NCBI RefSeq assembly: GCF_900114245.1
Contig: NZ_FOSK01000002.1
Coordinates: forward strand, 62,001-126,000
Length of the DNA: 64,000 bases
Source: Pseudovibrio ascidiaceicola
Lineage (GTDB): Bacteria; Pseudomonadota; Alphaproteobacteria; Rhizobiales; Stappiaceae
Direction: 5' to 3'
Shown: positions 35,303 to 44,567 of the stretch, piece by piece
Position numbering within the stretch: position 1 is the first letter of the stretch
Layout: every line of letters begins with the position of its first letter
The notes under the pieces: model-generated
Told to the model about the DNA's origin: nothing
Databases searched by the model: none
Seen by the model: only the letters and a program-made list of their open reading frames with translations
Position numbers and translations under genes: made by a program

Positions 35303-38300
35303 TTATATGGTCTGAGAGGCCAGCGCCGTCATCAGACGCCGATCAGGTTCACCCGTTGCTTCCATTCCCAGGCGCGCTTGCAAACTCTTGATTGCGCGCC
35401 GTGTATTAGGTCCCATTACACCATCTGGGTTGCCTGGATCATACCCCATATCGAGCAAGGCTTGCTGTATTTTTTTCACAGATGGGGAACCAGATTGTGA
35501 AACTGTGGTTTTCGGCTTGCCGGACCACTTGGTGTCGATCATGACTTTGTTGGCTGCAGGGTCGACTGGCTTCATCTGATAGGTCGCGACTGCTTCCAGA
35601 GCCTGTCCGTGCTGGCGCTTGGTCAGGCTGGCGGCAACTTCGTCGCGTTTTCCGGCGGCGTCATCGTCGCCTTGCAGGGCTGCGAGGGCGAACCACTTGT
35701 AGCTTTCAACCAAATCCTGCTTCATGCCAAGGCCACGCGCTGCAAGGATGGCAAGGTTGAACTTGCTGTCCGCTACGCCATGGTCAGCGGCGATGCGGAA
35801 CCATTTGACGGCGGAGGTGTAGTCCGGTTTGCCATCGATGCCCTCTACGAAGAGAACAGCGAGGTTGTGCATGGCTTTGATGTTGCCTTGCGCGGCTGCC
35901 AGTGAATACCAGTCGCGTGCCTGTGCCAGATCTTTCTCAACACCACGGCCTTTTTCATAGAAACTGCCGAGGCGGTACTGCGCTGGCGCCAGACCTTGGG
36001 CTGCTGCTTTGCGGTACCAGTCCGCTGCGGCTCCCAGATTGGCCGGAACCAGATTGCCTTCGGTGTAGCGACGGGCCACTTCAAACTGGGCGGCGGCTTC
36101 GCCAGTGGCGGCGGCTGTGCGCAGATCAATCGGACCGATTGCATACGGCAGATCGTAAGCTGACTGTTTTGGCGCAACTTGCTGAACTGGCTGCTGCGGA
36201 ATGATTGGTGTCACCTGCTCGCCAAACCCAGAGGCAGTTGCCTGTGTGGTTGGGACGCTTGCCGTTGTGATCGGATCAGCGGCTCCATTGGAAGCAACTC
36301 TTTGAGCTGGCTGTGCTTTGCTATTTGCCCCGCCAATGTCAGTTGCCTGACCAAAGATCAACTCTTTGGTCGGCTCGGACGGTGCAGTGGCGGAGCCAGA
36401 TTGCCAGATGCTTGTGGAACTGACGGGTGATGGTAACTCTGCACCAGAGGGCATGGAGGATACACGGCTCACAACATCAGGAGCAGCAATCGCGTCTACA
36501 CCACCGCTCAGCAACGAGGAATTATCTTTGCCCGGCATTGGCGCATCTGGTGCCATGATGCTTGGCGGTGTGTCAGACCCTGCTGTGTCAACGCTGTCTG
36601 AGCTGGAAAACAGACCTGTGTCGTACACTTTCAACGCGCCGATGGTCAGAAGAAGAGCTGCGGCTGCCAGCATGATTGCGCGGCGGCGGCTGGATTTGCT
36701 TTCTTTCTTCTTCCCTTTTGTTTCTGTTTCAACCTTGCCCAGTTCAACTGGTGCAGCAGACAGATTGATCGGCTCTTTCACCGCAGTTTCTGTCTCGCTT
36801 ACGATGTCTTCTGAGCTTAAAGAAATAGGTTCTTCGGCCACCTGAAGTTTGCTGAGAACCTCAGCCGTTGCAGCTGCCTTTTTGGCACGCAGGTTTTCAG
36901 GAACCTCAATGTTCTTGGTCCGGTTCGGGCTGATGTAGTCGCGCAGACGACGTGCCCGCTCTGGTGCTTTGCTTGTACCAGATGCAGGTTTTTCTTCTTC
37001 CTGCTTGGCTGTTTTCGCTTCTTTGGCCGCTGCTTTCGCAGCACGGCGGGCCGCTGCAATAAAGTCAGCCTTCCGGTTGCGTGGACCTTCCGGTTCAGCT
37101 GCCAAAGCGGCCTGATCAGCCGAGTTACCCTTACGCCCCATTGTGAAGGCGCCCAGAATGCTGCTGATCTGCGTGTCGCCAACCAGCTTCTGGTGTTCGT
37201 TGGAGATCTCTGTGTTGCCGATGGCGTGGCGGATGCTTTCCAGATTTTCCAGACGATGGGAAATGGTGCCCAGAACATCACGCACATCTTGCAGAGCATG
37301 CTGATCTACATCGTCTTTCGGGCCAGATGCTTCCAGCAGAGATTGCAGGTCGAGGCGCAGTGCGGAGATTGCAGCTTCAACAGCTTCGCCCTGCTCTGCA
37401 CCATTGCCCAGAGCCAGATTGTCTGTTGCGGCCTTTACTGCGTCCTGTGCGATCTGCTGTGCCTTATCCACCATATCGGTGTGAAGGCCTTTGATTTCTT
37501 GCTCGATGGTCCCGAAGCTGTTTTCCAGATTACCGATCGCGCCAAACTGGGTCTGAGACATATCCAGTTTGTGAGAAAGGTCCGCAATCTGTTGTTCCAG
37601 ACGGTCAATCTCAACATCAGAGGACAGACCAGACGGGCTGGAGATGGTTGCAGCCAGCTCCTGCAGTTGGGATTCAATGTCGCCAGAGGTTGCCAATGCG
37701 CCGATGTGGCCGCGCAATTCCGCGATCTCGGCGCGGATCATGGACATCGCTTTGTCGGAGGATCCAGCGTGCGCGCTGTCTTCAACCATCTGGGTCAGCG
37801 TCATTACACGCTGTTCAAGACGGGCAAGAGCCGCACTTTCATTCTCATTCAGAGCAACTTCGAAAGAGGTTTCCGCCAGACGAACTTCGATGCCATCCAC
37901 TTTATTGCAGAGATGGTCGAGGCGTCCTTCGATGGAAGAGAAAGCCTGATCGAAGCCAGTTGAGGCCTCCGGGCTTTTCTCCATGCGGTCCAGTTTCTGG
38001 CCGATATCGGAAAGGCGATCTTCCAAGCGGTTCAGCTGATCGTTGTTACCTGCTTTTTCCGGGCCTTCAGCCAAAATGTTGGAGATGGAGTCCAGACGGC
38101 CATGCAAGCGGTCAATCACTTCACCATCCGGCATGCGTGTTTCAACACTGCTGAGGCGAGACTGGATATCGCGTTGGATGGCAGAGAAGTGGTCCAGCTC
38201 ATCCATGCGGGCTGTCAGGAACCGGATGCGCTGATCCACATCATGGATCATGCGGCCTGAGTCCAGACGGTCGATTACTTGTCTCAGCTGAGCAACTTCA

Positions 38301-39886
38301 TCGCGGACGACTTCCAGACCAGCGGTGCCGGAGCGCAGCAAAACATCTTCCAGACGGTCCCCCATGGAGGACAGGCGGTTTTCCAGCGAGTTGAGTTGAT
38401 CAACGCGAGGCAGCTGGCGGATTTGGTTTTCCACCTCGGCCATACGCTCAGACAGGCTCTCGTAGATCGCCGGGTCAACATTCTTTTCTGCCAGTTCCTG
38501 CAAGCGAGACTGGATGGATGCGTGCGCCATACCCAGAGCGTTCAGGCTATCCTCAATGTCAGAGCGGGACAGCGCAGATTTCATCTGCTCCAGTTCGTGG
38601 CGCAGTTCTTTCAGCAACAGGCCGTTGCCCTCTTCATCGCGCAGGCGACCAATAATCTCGGAGAGCTGCGAGCGATTGTCTGAGGTGCGATCCATCATTT
38701 CATCGCGCAGGCTGTTGAGCTGTGTCTGCATGCCATCATGCAGTTGCTCAAAGCGTGCTTCATCTGGCTCACGCAATGTATCCAGTTGACTGGCCAGCTG
38801 CTTGAAGTGGCCATCAATCATTGTGTTGAGCTCAGAATACTCCGCAGTTTGTGATGGCTGCGGAGCTGCTGGTCTCTGGCTTTGCCGTGCTTCTACACCG
38901 TGTGGCATTGCGCCTGCGTTGAAGCGAGGCTCCATCTGAGTGACGGGAGGATGAGCATAGTCTTGTGCGGCAGGTGCCCAGTTTTGCTCCACAGGTGCAG
39001 GCTTTGGCTCCTGCATAGGCGCAGCATTTTCAGCTTTAGGCGGAACACCCTTCCCTTTTTCATTTTCATTATGAGCCAGGGAGTTCAAGCGTTCATCCAA
39101 GGCATTCAAGGCATCTAACACAGAGCTGATACGCTTTACCTTGGAATTTTCCGCGTTGGACTCTTCTTCCTGTCTGGCCACTGGCGCAGCCCATTCCGGC
39201 TTTTCCGCCTGTATAGGGGCTGCCGGATGAGCTGATGGCTGGTGCGTGCGCGGCTGCATTGGTGCGGGCTCAGCATATGACTGGGCATGGCGCTGCGGCG
39301 CATAAGCTTCGGGAGCCTGTGGTAAAGGAGCCTGTTCCTGTCTGCGCATCACTGGTGGGCGTGGGTGCATGAGCGGATCACGCGAAATTCCAGCGCGCGC
39401 ATAAGAATATTGATCGGCAGATGGGTTGTACTGATCCTCATAGGCATGCGGGCTTGTTGAATGGTCCAGACCGGATCTCAGGTCAGAGCGGTGCCATGGG
39501 TCACGCATATGGGGATCACGCACATGGGGTTCACGAATGTGGGCATCACGCTCATGCGGTGCCTGCATGTGTGGAGCATGAGCGCGTGGCTGTGGCTCTG
39601 CATGTGCGGGGGGCGTACGGCCTTCAGACTGCATCAGGCGGCTTAATGCCTGCGCAACTTCATTCATCGCAGCTTCCTGAGACGTGGGATGGGGTTGTCC
39701 GTAGGGTTGCTGTGCCGCTGTGCCAAAATCATCAGAATAGGGAGAATGGGCCGCATGCCTTGCTGCTGCAGGATTTTGTTGGGCCATTCCACTTTCCTCC
39801 AACCACTTTACGTGGTCTGCATCCAGCCCTTCACCAAAGGACTTGTCTGAAGCGGATTTTCCAAATTCTGGTTTATTCCAAGACAT
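35303..39886 (-). CDS. PodJ-like polar localisation protein with Sel1 repeats and peptidoglycan-binding domain
   Basis: 1527 residues. N-terminal ~240: Pro/His/Gln-rich, disordered, with four 5-residue repeats (HERDA-HIREP-HVRDP-HMRDP). About 260-900: long coiled coils with many RLDSI/DRLEQ heptads. About 1066-1088: a single membrane helix after SRRR. About 1259-1412: four Sel1-like repeats (e.g. WYRKAAAQG, WYSLAAAQG, WFRIAADHG, WFALAALQG). About 1469-1525: a PG_binding_1 domain (IQQALLDMGYDPG-PDGVMG). This is the order of PodJ, which organises a cell pole in Caulobacter and relatives; the first part would be cytosolic and the Sel1/PG part periplasmic. The upstream promoter region carries a 20-base copy of sequence from its own 5' end. 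Confidence 0.88.
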   Translation of the reverse strand: MSWNKPEFGKSASDKSFGEGLDADHVKWLEESGMAQQNPAAARHAAHSPYSDDFGTAAQQPYGQPHPTSQEAAMNEVAQALSRLMQSEGRTPPAHAEPQPRAHAPHMQAPHERDAHIREPHVRDPHMRDPWHRSDLRSGLDHSTSPHAYEDQYNPSADQYSYARAGISRDPLMHPRPPVMRRQEQAPLPQAPEAYAPQRHAQSYAEPAPMQPRTHQPSAHPAAPIQAEKPEWAAPVARQEEESNAENSKVKRISSVLDALNALDERLNSLAHNENEKGKGVPPKAENAAPMQEPKPAPVEQNWAPAAQDYAHPPVTQMEPRFNAGAMPHGVEARQSQRPAAPQPSQTAEYSELNTMIDGHFKQLASQLDTLREPDEARFEQLHDGMQTQLNSLRDEMMDRTSDNRSQLSEIIGRLRDEEGNGLLLKELRHELEQMKSALSRSDIEDSLNALGMAHASIQSRLQELAEKNVDPAIYESLSERMAEVENQIRQLPRVDQLNSLENRLSSMGDRLEDVLLRSGTAGLEVVRDEVAQLRQVIDRLDSGRMIHDVDQRIRFLTARMDELDHFSAIQRDIQSRLSSVETRMPDGEVIDRLHGRLDSISNILAEGPEKAGNNDQLNRLEDRLSDIGQKLDRMEKSPEASTGFDQAFSSIEGRLDHLCNKVDGIEVRLAETSFEVALNENESAALARLEQRVMTLTQMVEDSAHAGSSDKAMSMIRAEIAELRGHIGALATSGDIESQLQELAATISSPSGLSSDVEIDRLEQQIADLSHKLDMSQTQFGAIGNLENSFGTIEQEIKGLHTDMVDKAQQIAQDAVKAATDNLALGNGAEQGEAVEAAISALRLDLQSLLEASGPKDDVDQHALQDVRDVLGTISHRLENLESIRHAIGNTEISNEHQKLVGDTQISSILGAFTMGRKGNSADQAALAAEPEGPRNRKADFIAAARRAAKAAAKEAKTAKQEEEKPASGTSKAPERARRLRDYISPNRTKNIEVPENLRAKKAAATAEVLSKLQVAEEPISLSSEDIVSETETAVKEPINLSAAPVELGKVETETKGKKKESKSSRRRAIMLAAAALLLTIGALKVYDTGLFSSSDSVDTAGSDTPPSIMAPDAPMPGKDNSSLLSGGVDAIAAPDVVSRVSSMPSGAELPSPVSSTSIWQSGSATAPSEPTKELIFGQATDIGGANSKAQPAQRVASNGAADPITTASVPTTQATASGFGEQVTPIIPQQPVQQVAPKQSAYDLPYAIGPIDLRTAAATGEAAAQFEVARRYTEGNLVPANLGAAADWYRKAAAQGLAPAQYRLGSFYEKGRGVEKDLAQARDWYSLAAAQGNIKAMHNLAVLFVEGIDGKPDYTSAVKWFRIAADHGVADSKFNLAILAARGLGMKQDLVESYKWFALAALQGDDDAAGKRDEVAASLTKRQHGQALEAVATYQMKPVDPAANKVMIDTKWSGKPKTTVSQSGSPSVKKIQQALLDMGYDPGNPDGVMGPNTRRAIKSLQARLGMEATGEPDRRLMTALASQTI
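39501..39560. repeat. Four tandem 15-bp repeats within the podJ-like gene
   Basis: Four consecutive 15-base units beginning TCACG, diverged at a few positions, encode on the minus strand the pentapeptides HERDA, HIREP, HVRDP and HMRDP. In-frame minisatellite that can change length without a frameshift. Confidence 0.8.
39800..39819. repeat. 20-bp direct repeat, copy in the podJ-like coding sequence
   Basis: CAACCACTTTACGTGGTCTG, inside codons 23-29 of the podJ-like gene. An identical copy lies at 39964-39983. Each contains the 15-base inverted repeat ACCAC-TTTAC-GTGGT. Confidence 0.8.
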
Positions 39887-39963
39887 GCCTGAAGGGCCTC
39901 ATAAAACTGTCCGGACCGCGCCATGTCATCTTTCCCTGCTCAAATCACATTATAAAAATAAAC

Positions 39964-39983
39964 GTCAACCACTTTACGTGGTC
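39964..39983. repeat. 20-bp direct repeat, copy upstream of the podJ-like gene
   Basis: Second exact copy, 78-97 bases upstream of the podJ-like ATG. The flanks differ from the other copy on both sides, so identity is limited to 20 bases. Confidence 0.8.
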
Positions 39984-40294
39984 TGTGACTGGGTCAAGAA
40001 ACGAATCACTTTGCGGTTTTGCACCGGTCTTAAAACTCGTAGGACTAGTTTTTTACTCGTTAGGGTAAATAGCGGGTTAATAGCTCGAATTCTGCGTGAA
40101 GAGCCCTTAAGGAATGTGAATTACGGCCCTAATCGTGCAGATACCCTGCAATTTCAGGGAGTACGGAACAAACTCATGAAAATAATTCGTGTCCCGATTT
40201 ACTCGAATTAAGGGTTATCGAGCCGCGCACGCTGGACCTACGTGTTCTTGCCAATGTATAAACTTGATAGAAATTGCGCGGTGCATCATTTAGC
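39984..40294. other. Divergent intergenic region between the podJ-like gene and merR
   Basis: A+T-rich with several short open frames, none with a family signature. I looked for CtrA sites (TTAA-N7-TTAA), expected for a cell-cycle gene, and saw no full match. Confidence 0.4.
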
Positions 40295-40321
40295 ATGTAC
40301 TTAAGTACGGGTGTCGTACAT
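40295..40321 (+). promoter_or_regulatory. Nested palindromes upstream of merR, putative operator
   Basis: ATGTAC (40295) and GTACAT (40316) form an inverted repeat, and the perfect palindrome GTACTTAAGTAC overlaps the left arm. It lies 42-68 bases before the MerR-family start. MerR-family proteins commonly bind such sites in their own promoters. Confidence 0.5.
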
Positions 40322-40363
40322 TAGAGACAGCGTCGTGAGAGCAAAGAAGAACAGGTCAAGCAG

Positions 40364-40810
40364 ATGAGCGAAGCCCTACATATCAATGAGATGATTGTTG
40401 ATGTTGTTGCCAATGAGCTGGGTAAGGGAAAGAAGACACAGTTTACCATTGGCGACCTGGCAAAAGAATTTGATGTTACCCTCCGCACTCTTCGGTTTTA
40501 CGAGGACAAAGGCCTCTTGAATCCTAAGCGTGACGGGCTTAATCGCATTTACAACCGTCGGGATCGGGCGCGCCTGAAGCTGGTTTTGATGGGAAAACGT
40601 GTCGGTTTTTCTCTCACTGAAATCCGCAGTATGCTGGATCTTTATGATCTGCGTGACGGCCAGGTCACACAGCTTGAAGTGGCACTGAGCCGCTTTCAGG
40701 AGCAGATTAAAGTGCTTGAAGGTCAGCGCGCCAACATTGATGAAGCGGTCGAAGACCTGCAGAGAACCGTCACTATTGTTGAGGGTATGCTGCGTGAGAA
40801 ACGTGGCTGA
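40364..40810 (+). CDS. MerR-family transcriptional regulator
   Basis: 148 residues. After a 25-residue extension the winged helix reads FTIGDLAKEFDVTLRTLRFYEDKGLL, then the wing LNRIYNRRDRARLKLVLMGKRVGFSL, then a dimerisation coiled coil (about 100-145). There is no Cys-rich metal site, so it is not a metal sensor. Similar regulators (LiuR/SoxR-like branch) control acyl-CoA catabolism; an acyl-CoA dehydrogenase operon lies 2 kb downstream, but a direct link is inference. Confidence 0.87.
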   Translation: MSEALHINEMIVDVVANELGKGKKTQFTIGDLAKEFDVTLRTLRFYEDKGLLNPKRDGLNRIYNRRDRARLKLVLMGKRVGFSLTEIRSMLDLYDLRDGQVTQLEVALSRFQEQIKVLEGQRANIDEAVEDLQRTVTIVEGMLREKRG

Positions 40811-40824
40811 TTTCTAGCTCGATC

Positions 40825-40852
40825 AGGTGGGGCATTTACCCCACCTTTTTTT
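40825..40852 (+). terminator. Terminator of the merR gene
   Basis: AGGTGGGG / CCCCACCT stem, CATTTA loop, followed by a run of seven T. Confidence 0.92.
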
Positions 40853-40950
40853 GTTCTAGTGGCTCAGTAGGTGCTCGAATTTATTCCTGAGGAATACGTT
40901 CAATATTTTTCACCTATAGGATGACCTCGAACTTTCCGAATTGTCTTAAT

Positions 40951-41259
40951 TTAATTGTTATCCAAACCATAATCTCGCAAAATGCTTGCCACGCGGATGC
41001 GATACTTCTGGAAATACTCATTTTTTCCCAGTTGCTGCGCCTCCTGATGCTTTTCCTGAGTACGCCAGCGCTTCACGGCTTCCTCATCCTCAAAAAATGA
41101 CAGTGACAAAATTTTCTCAGGATTGGTGAGACTCTGAAATCGCTCCACCGAGATAAACCCCGGGATCTTCTCCAGTTCAGGCTTAATTGAGGCGGCCATA
41201 TCCAGATAGCTGGCTTTGTGGTTTGCGAAGGGTTCAACTTCAAAAATAACGGCAATCAT
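40951..41259 (-). CDS. Antibiotic biosynthesis monooxygenase (ABM) domain protein
   Basis: About 102 residues, a single ferredoxin-like ABM domain: MIAVIFEVEPFANHKASYLD, then PGFISVERFQSL-NPEKILSLSFFEDEEAVKRWR. The first ATG at 41274 adds five residues; the second at 41259 matches the usual family start. It forms a pair with the NIPSNAP-like gene upstream (29 bases apart) and is the second gene of a unit that diverges from an ArsR-type regulator. The substrate is unknown. Confidence 0.85.
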   Translation of the reverse strand: MIAVIFEVEPFANHKASYLDMAASIKPELEKIPGFISVERFQSLTNPEKILSLSFFEDEEAVKRWRTQEKHQEAQQLGKNEYFQKYRIRVASILRDYGLDNN

Positions 41260-41288
41260 GCTGGGAACTCTCATGGCTTGTAAGGCGA

Positions 41289-41609
41289 TTACGGCTTTGC
41301 ATGCGGCGTGGATGCAAGAGTGAGAAATGTTCGGTCTTCTTTCAGGATGAACTTCTCTCTCATAGCGAACTCATAGTTTTCGCGTCCAAGTGGGTCATTT
41401 GCAAGAGTGGCTCTGTATTCTTCATAGTGAGCCAAGCTTTGCACATTGTAGATGCCATAGGCTAATGTGGTGGAACCTTCATGAGGGGCATAATAGCCAA
41501 TCAGGTCTGCTCCACAGCGTGGGATCGCCTGCCCCCAATTGCGTGCATATTGTTGAAATTCTGCCTTTTTCGTTGGGTCTATCTGGTAGCGGATGACACA
41601 GGTGAGCAT
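41289..41609 (-). CDS. NIPSNAP family protein
   Basis: About 106 residues from the ATG at 41609, preceded by GGAGA. It begins MLTCVIRYQIDPTKKAEFQQYARNW, the N-terminus typical of bacterial NIPSNAP proteins, and keeps the dimeric alpha-beta barrel pattern (GADLIGYYAPHEG, then LAYGIYNVQSLAHYEEYR). The frame is open to 41693 but that part lacks family features. Probably co-transcribed with the ABM gene; both have the same fold class. Confidence 0.86.
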   Translation of the reverse strand: MLTCVIRYQIDPTKKAEFQQYARNWGQAIPRCGADLIGYYAPHEGSTTLAYGIYNVQSLAHYEEYRATLANDPLGRENYEFAMREKFILKEDRTFLTLASTPHAKP

Positions 41610-41670
41610 CACAAATCTCCGGTTCAAGTTTTCGATGTCCCCGGTGTAGCAAGCTGGTCTGCGCAATTGT

Positions 41671-41686
41671 TTCGATCGTGATCGAA
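41671..41686. promoter_or_regulatory. Palindromic operator candidate in the ArsR/NIPSNAP divergent promoter
   Basis: TTCGATC-GT-GATCGAA is a 7+7 perfect inverted repeat about 62 bases from the NIPSNAP start and 59 bases from the ArsR start. The central position between divergent genes is typical of an ArsR-family operator controlling both. Confidence 0.65.
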
Positions 41687-41744
41687 CAATCAATTCTGCG
41701 TGTGTGCTATAGTCATCCAGTACGTTTTAAGGATGGAACCCCAC

Positions 41745-42425
41745 ATGAAAGAAGGTCCGAATATTGCCGGGATTGCCGCGCTCATTGGAGATCCGGCACG
41801 GGCGAACATGTTGCAGGCTCTTATGACCGGCGTGGCGTTGACGGCCAGTGAACTGGCTCAAGAGGCTGGTGTCACGCCTCAGACCTCCAGTTTTCATCTG
41901 GGACGGCTAGCGGAGGCCGGTTTGGTTACCCTGCGCAGACAAGGACGGCACAAATATTACAATCTGGCAGATGCTGATGTTGCGGCTTTGCTGGAAGCCA
42001 TGAGCGGGATTGCCATGCGCGCTGGTATGACCCGTGTGCGGACGGGACCGAAGGAGCCTGCCCTGCGCAAAGCCCGAGTTTGCTACAACCATCTGGCTGG
42101 AGAATACGGGGTGCAGGCCTATGACAGTCTGCTGGCACGAGCGTTTTTGGTGGAGGACGGCGAGCAGCTTCATCTGACCGGCGACGGGCGATCCTTCCTC
42201 AGTGAACTGGGCGTGGTGCTACCGGACAAAGAGAGCAAGCGCCGCCCTTTGTGTAAATCCTGTCTGGATTGGAGTGCTCGGCGCTCGCATCTGGCAGGAA
42301 TTGCGGGAACCTCCCTGCTCTCGTTTTTTCTGGAGCGAGGCTGGGCCAAGCGTGTGGACGGAAGCCGCATTATCGAGTTTTCCAAAAGCGGCGATTCTCA
42401 CTTTCACGCCATATTCTCCCTTTAA
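41745..42425 (+). CDS. ArsR-family winged-helix regulator
   Basis: About 226 residues from the ATG at 41745, which follows AAGGATGG. The N-terminal helix-turn-helix reads LIGDPARANMLQALMTGVALTASELAQEAGVTPQTSSFHLGRLAEAGLV. A longer C-terminal region (100-226), containing CKSCLDWSARRSHLAG, exceeds the usual 100-residue ArsR length, as in the 'ArsR with extended C-terminus' group. Two Cys in CKSC could bind metal or sense redox, but that is speculation. An ATG four codons earlier (41733) overlaps the ribosome site. Confidence 0.85.
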   Translation: MKEGPNIAGIAALIGDPARANMLQALMTGVALTASELAQEAGVTPQTSSFHLGRLAEAGLVTLRRQGRHKYYNLADADVAALLEAMSGIAMRAGMTRVRTGPKEPALRKARVCYNHLAGEYGVQAYDSLLARAFLVEDGEQLHLTGDGRSFLSELGVVLPDKESKRRPLCKSCLDWSARRSHLAGIAGTSLLSFFLERGWAKRVDGSRIIEFSKSGDSHFHAIFSL

Positions 42426-42670
42426 AATTGAGGGGCAGACAAAGCTTACACGTCACTTTCATAGTGCCAGAGGCAGGGCACACTAAGATTTCACAGGGAA
42501 GTTATGAGGTACAAACCCGCGGGTTTCCGCGGATACGTACCTACCCCTAAGAAATTACACTTGGGTATAACTTGCCGCAGGCGCGAGGGCGCTCTATATT
42601 CCGTCACAAGTTGACGTTTACGCAAACGTTAAAGCCATGCCTCAAGGGTTGGTCGGAAGGAAAAATTGCT

Positions 42671-44467
42671 ATGCCGAGTTATAGTGCTCCCGTCGAAGAC
42701 ACTCTCTTTTTGCTCAAAGATGTTTTGGGTTACGAAAAACATTCCAACTTGCCTGGGTTCTCCGAGGCAACGCCGGATCTAGTTGAAGCCATCTTGAAAG
42801 AAGGCGCAAAGTTCTCTGAGGAGATCGTGCAGCCGCTGAACCATTCTGGCGATAAAGCTGGTTGTATCCGCCATGATGATGGCTCTGTGACAACGCCTCC
42901 AGGCTTTAAAGAAGCCTACAATGCGTATGTTGAAGCTGGTTGGGGTGGTTTGTCCGTTCCTGAGCAGTATGGCGGTCAGGGTCTTCCATCGATCTTCTCC
43001 GGCATTGTGAATGAGTACATCTGTTCGGCCAATATGGCGTTTGCCATGTATCCGGGTCTGACAGCTGGCGCGATGGCTGCTCTGCACACTCATGCAAGTG
43101 ACGAGATCAAGGACACCTACCTGCCTAAGATGGCAACGGGTGAGTGGACTGGCACCATGAACCTGACCGAGCCACATTGTGGTACGGATCTGGGCATGCT
43201 GCGCACCAAGGCTGTTCCTCAGGCGGATGGCTCCTACAAGATTTCCGGTACAAAGATCTTCATCTCTGCAGGTGACAACGATCTTTCCGAGAACATCATT
43301 CACCTCGTTCTGGCTCGCATCGAAGGCGCTCCTGCTGGCACCAAGGGTATTTCCCTGTTTGTTGTGCCGAAGAAGTCGCTCGATGCAGACGGCAATCCGG
43401 GTGAAATGAACGGCGTTTCCTGTGGTTCCATTGAAGAGAAGATGGGTATTCACGGCAATGCGACCTGTGTCATGAACTATGACGATGCGACTGGTTTCCT
43501 CGTTGGTGAGGAAAACAAAGGTCTACGCGCCATGTTCGTGATGATGAACGAAGCGCGTCTTGGCGTTGGTATTCAGGGTCTGTCCCAGTCAGAAGTGGCT
43601 TACCAGAACGCGGTTATCTACGCGAAGGATCGCCTGCAGGGTCGTTCCCTGACCGGCCCTAAGGCACCAGATAAACCAGCTGATCCAATCATCGTGCACC
43701 CGGATGTGCGCCGCGTGTTGATGACTATCCGCTCCTTTAACGAAGCGGCACGTGCTCTTTACATGTGGACTGGCCTGCATGGTGATGTGTCTCATCTTTC
43801 CGAGGATGAAGCTGAAAGACAGTCTTCTGACGACATCATGGGTCTTCTGACCCCAGTGATCAAAGGCGTTATCACCGATAAGGGCTTTGACAACGCTGTG
43901 ATGGCTCAGCAGCTTTACGGTGGCCACGGTTACATTCAGGAATGGGGTATGGAGCAGTTCGTTCGCGACGCTCGTATCGCCATGATCTATGAAGGTGCCA
44001 ACGGCATTCAGGCGCTTGACCTTGTTGGCCGTAAGCTGCCAGCAAACGGTGGCCGCGCTATTCAGGCATGGTTTAAAGAAGTTGGTGCGTTCATCAAAGA
44101 GCATGAAGGCGATGAAGAGCTGAGCGTTTACACCACAGCGCTGAAGCAGTCTTTGAAGGACCTTCAGGCCGCGACCATGTGGTTTATGCAGAACGCAATG
44201 AAGAACCCGGACAATGCGGGTGCCGGATCCAACGACTACATGCACCTGTTTGGCCTTGTTGCTCTTGGTTACATGTGGACCAAGATTGCGATTGCAGCAA
44301 AAGGAAAAATTGCTGAAGGCGCAAACGGCAAGGAAGACTGGCTGAACACCAAACTGACCCTTGGTACCTTCTTCATGGAGCGTATCATGCCAGAATCTTC
44401 AGCTCATCTGGCTCGCATCTCCACTGGTGCGGACACAATGATGAGCCTGGACGCAGAAGCGTTCTAA
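42671..44467 (+). CDS. Acyl-CoA dehydrogenase (long form with C-terminal domain)
   Basis: 598 residues. The layout is an N-terminal extension (about 1-40), ACAD N and middle domains ([13 protein letters not shown] at the flavin/substrate region), the catalytic helix with [16 protein letters not shown], where the Glu acts as base, and the extra C-terminal domain of the FadE/DmdC-type ~600-residue class. It oxidises an acyl-CoA to enoyl-CoA with FAD. It begins the beta-oxidation run with thiolase and FadB, suggesting fatty acids rather than DMSP as substrate. GGAAGG lies 11 bases before the ATG; an open frame back to 42572 is not supported. Confidence 0.9.
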   Translation: MPSYSAPVEDTLFLLKDVLGYEKHSNLPGFSEATPDLVEAILKEGAKFSEEIVQPLNHSGDKAGCIRHDDGSVTTPPGFKEAYNAYVEAGWGGLSVPEQYGGQGLPSIFSGIVNEYICSANMAFAMYPGLTAGAMAALHTHASDEIKDTYLPKMATGEWTGTMNLTEPHCGTDLGMLRTKAVPQADGSYKISGTKIFISAGDNDLSENIIHLVLARIEGAPAGTKGISLFVVPKKSLDADGNPGEMNGVSCGSIEEKMGIHGNATCVMNYDDATGFLVGEENKGLRAMFVMMNEARLGVGIQGLSQSEVAYQNAVIYAKDRLQGRSLTGPKAPDKPADPIIVHPDVRRVLMTIRSFNEAARALYMWTGLHGDVSHLSEDEAERQSSDDIMGLLTPVIKGVITDKGFDNAVMAQQLYGGHGYIQEWGMEQFVRDARIAMIYEGANGIQALDLVGRKLPANGGRAIQAWFKEVGAFIKEHEGDEELSVYTTALKQSLKDLQAATMWFMQNAMKNPDNAGAGSNDYMHLFGLVALGYMWTKIAIAAKGKIAEGANGKEDWLNTKLTLGTFFMERIMPESSAHLARISTGADTMMSLDAEAF

Positions 44468-44485
44468 TCACATTACCGTAACTCG

Positions 44486-44514
44486 AGGGCCCGGGACCTA
44501 TCCCGGGCTCTTGT
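44486..44514 (+). terminator. Probable weak terminator after the acyl-CoA dehydrogenase gene
   Basis: GCCCGGGA-CCTA-TCCCGGGC is a perfect 8-bp GC stem, followed by TCTTGTCC rather than a clean T-run. It may attenuate read-through into the GST and thiolase genes. Confidence 0.6.
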
Positions 44515-44567
44515 CCTGCCCTATTCTCAATCTGATATATTAAGCTGACAGATTTTAGGAGTGCGAT

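Noticed and set aside
37193-37963. Long plus-strand open frame inside the podJ-like gene
   Set aside because: Shadow of the repetitive coiled-coil coding sequence; composition is Cys/Phe-rich and has no family match.
40031-40060. AAAACT...AGTTTT followed by T, possible terminator
   Set aside because: Weak A/T stem in a divergent promoter region where no gene ends.
42572-42670. N-terminal extension of the acyl-CoA dehydrogenase
   Set aside because: The ATG at 42671 follows a GGAAGG site, although at slightly long spacing, and starts the conserved ACAD N-terminus.
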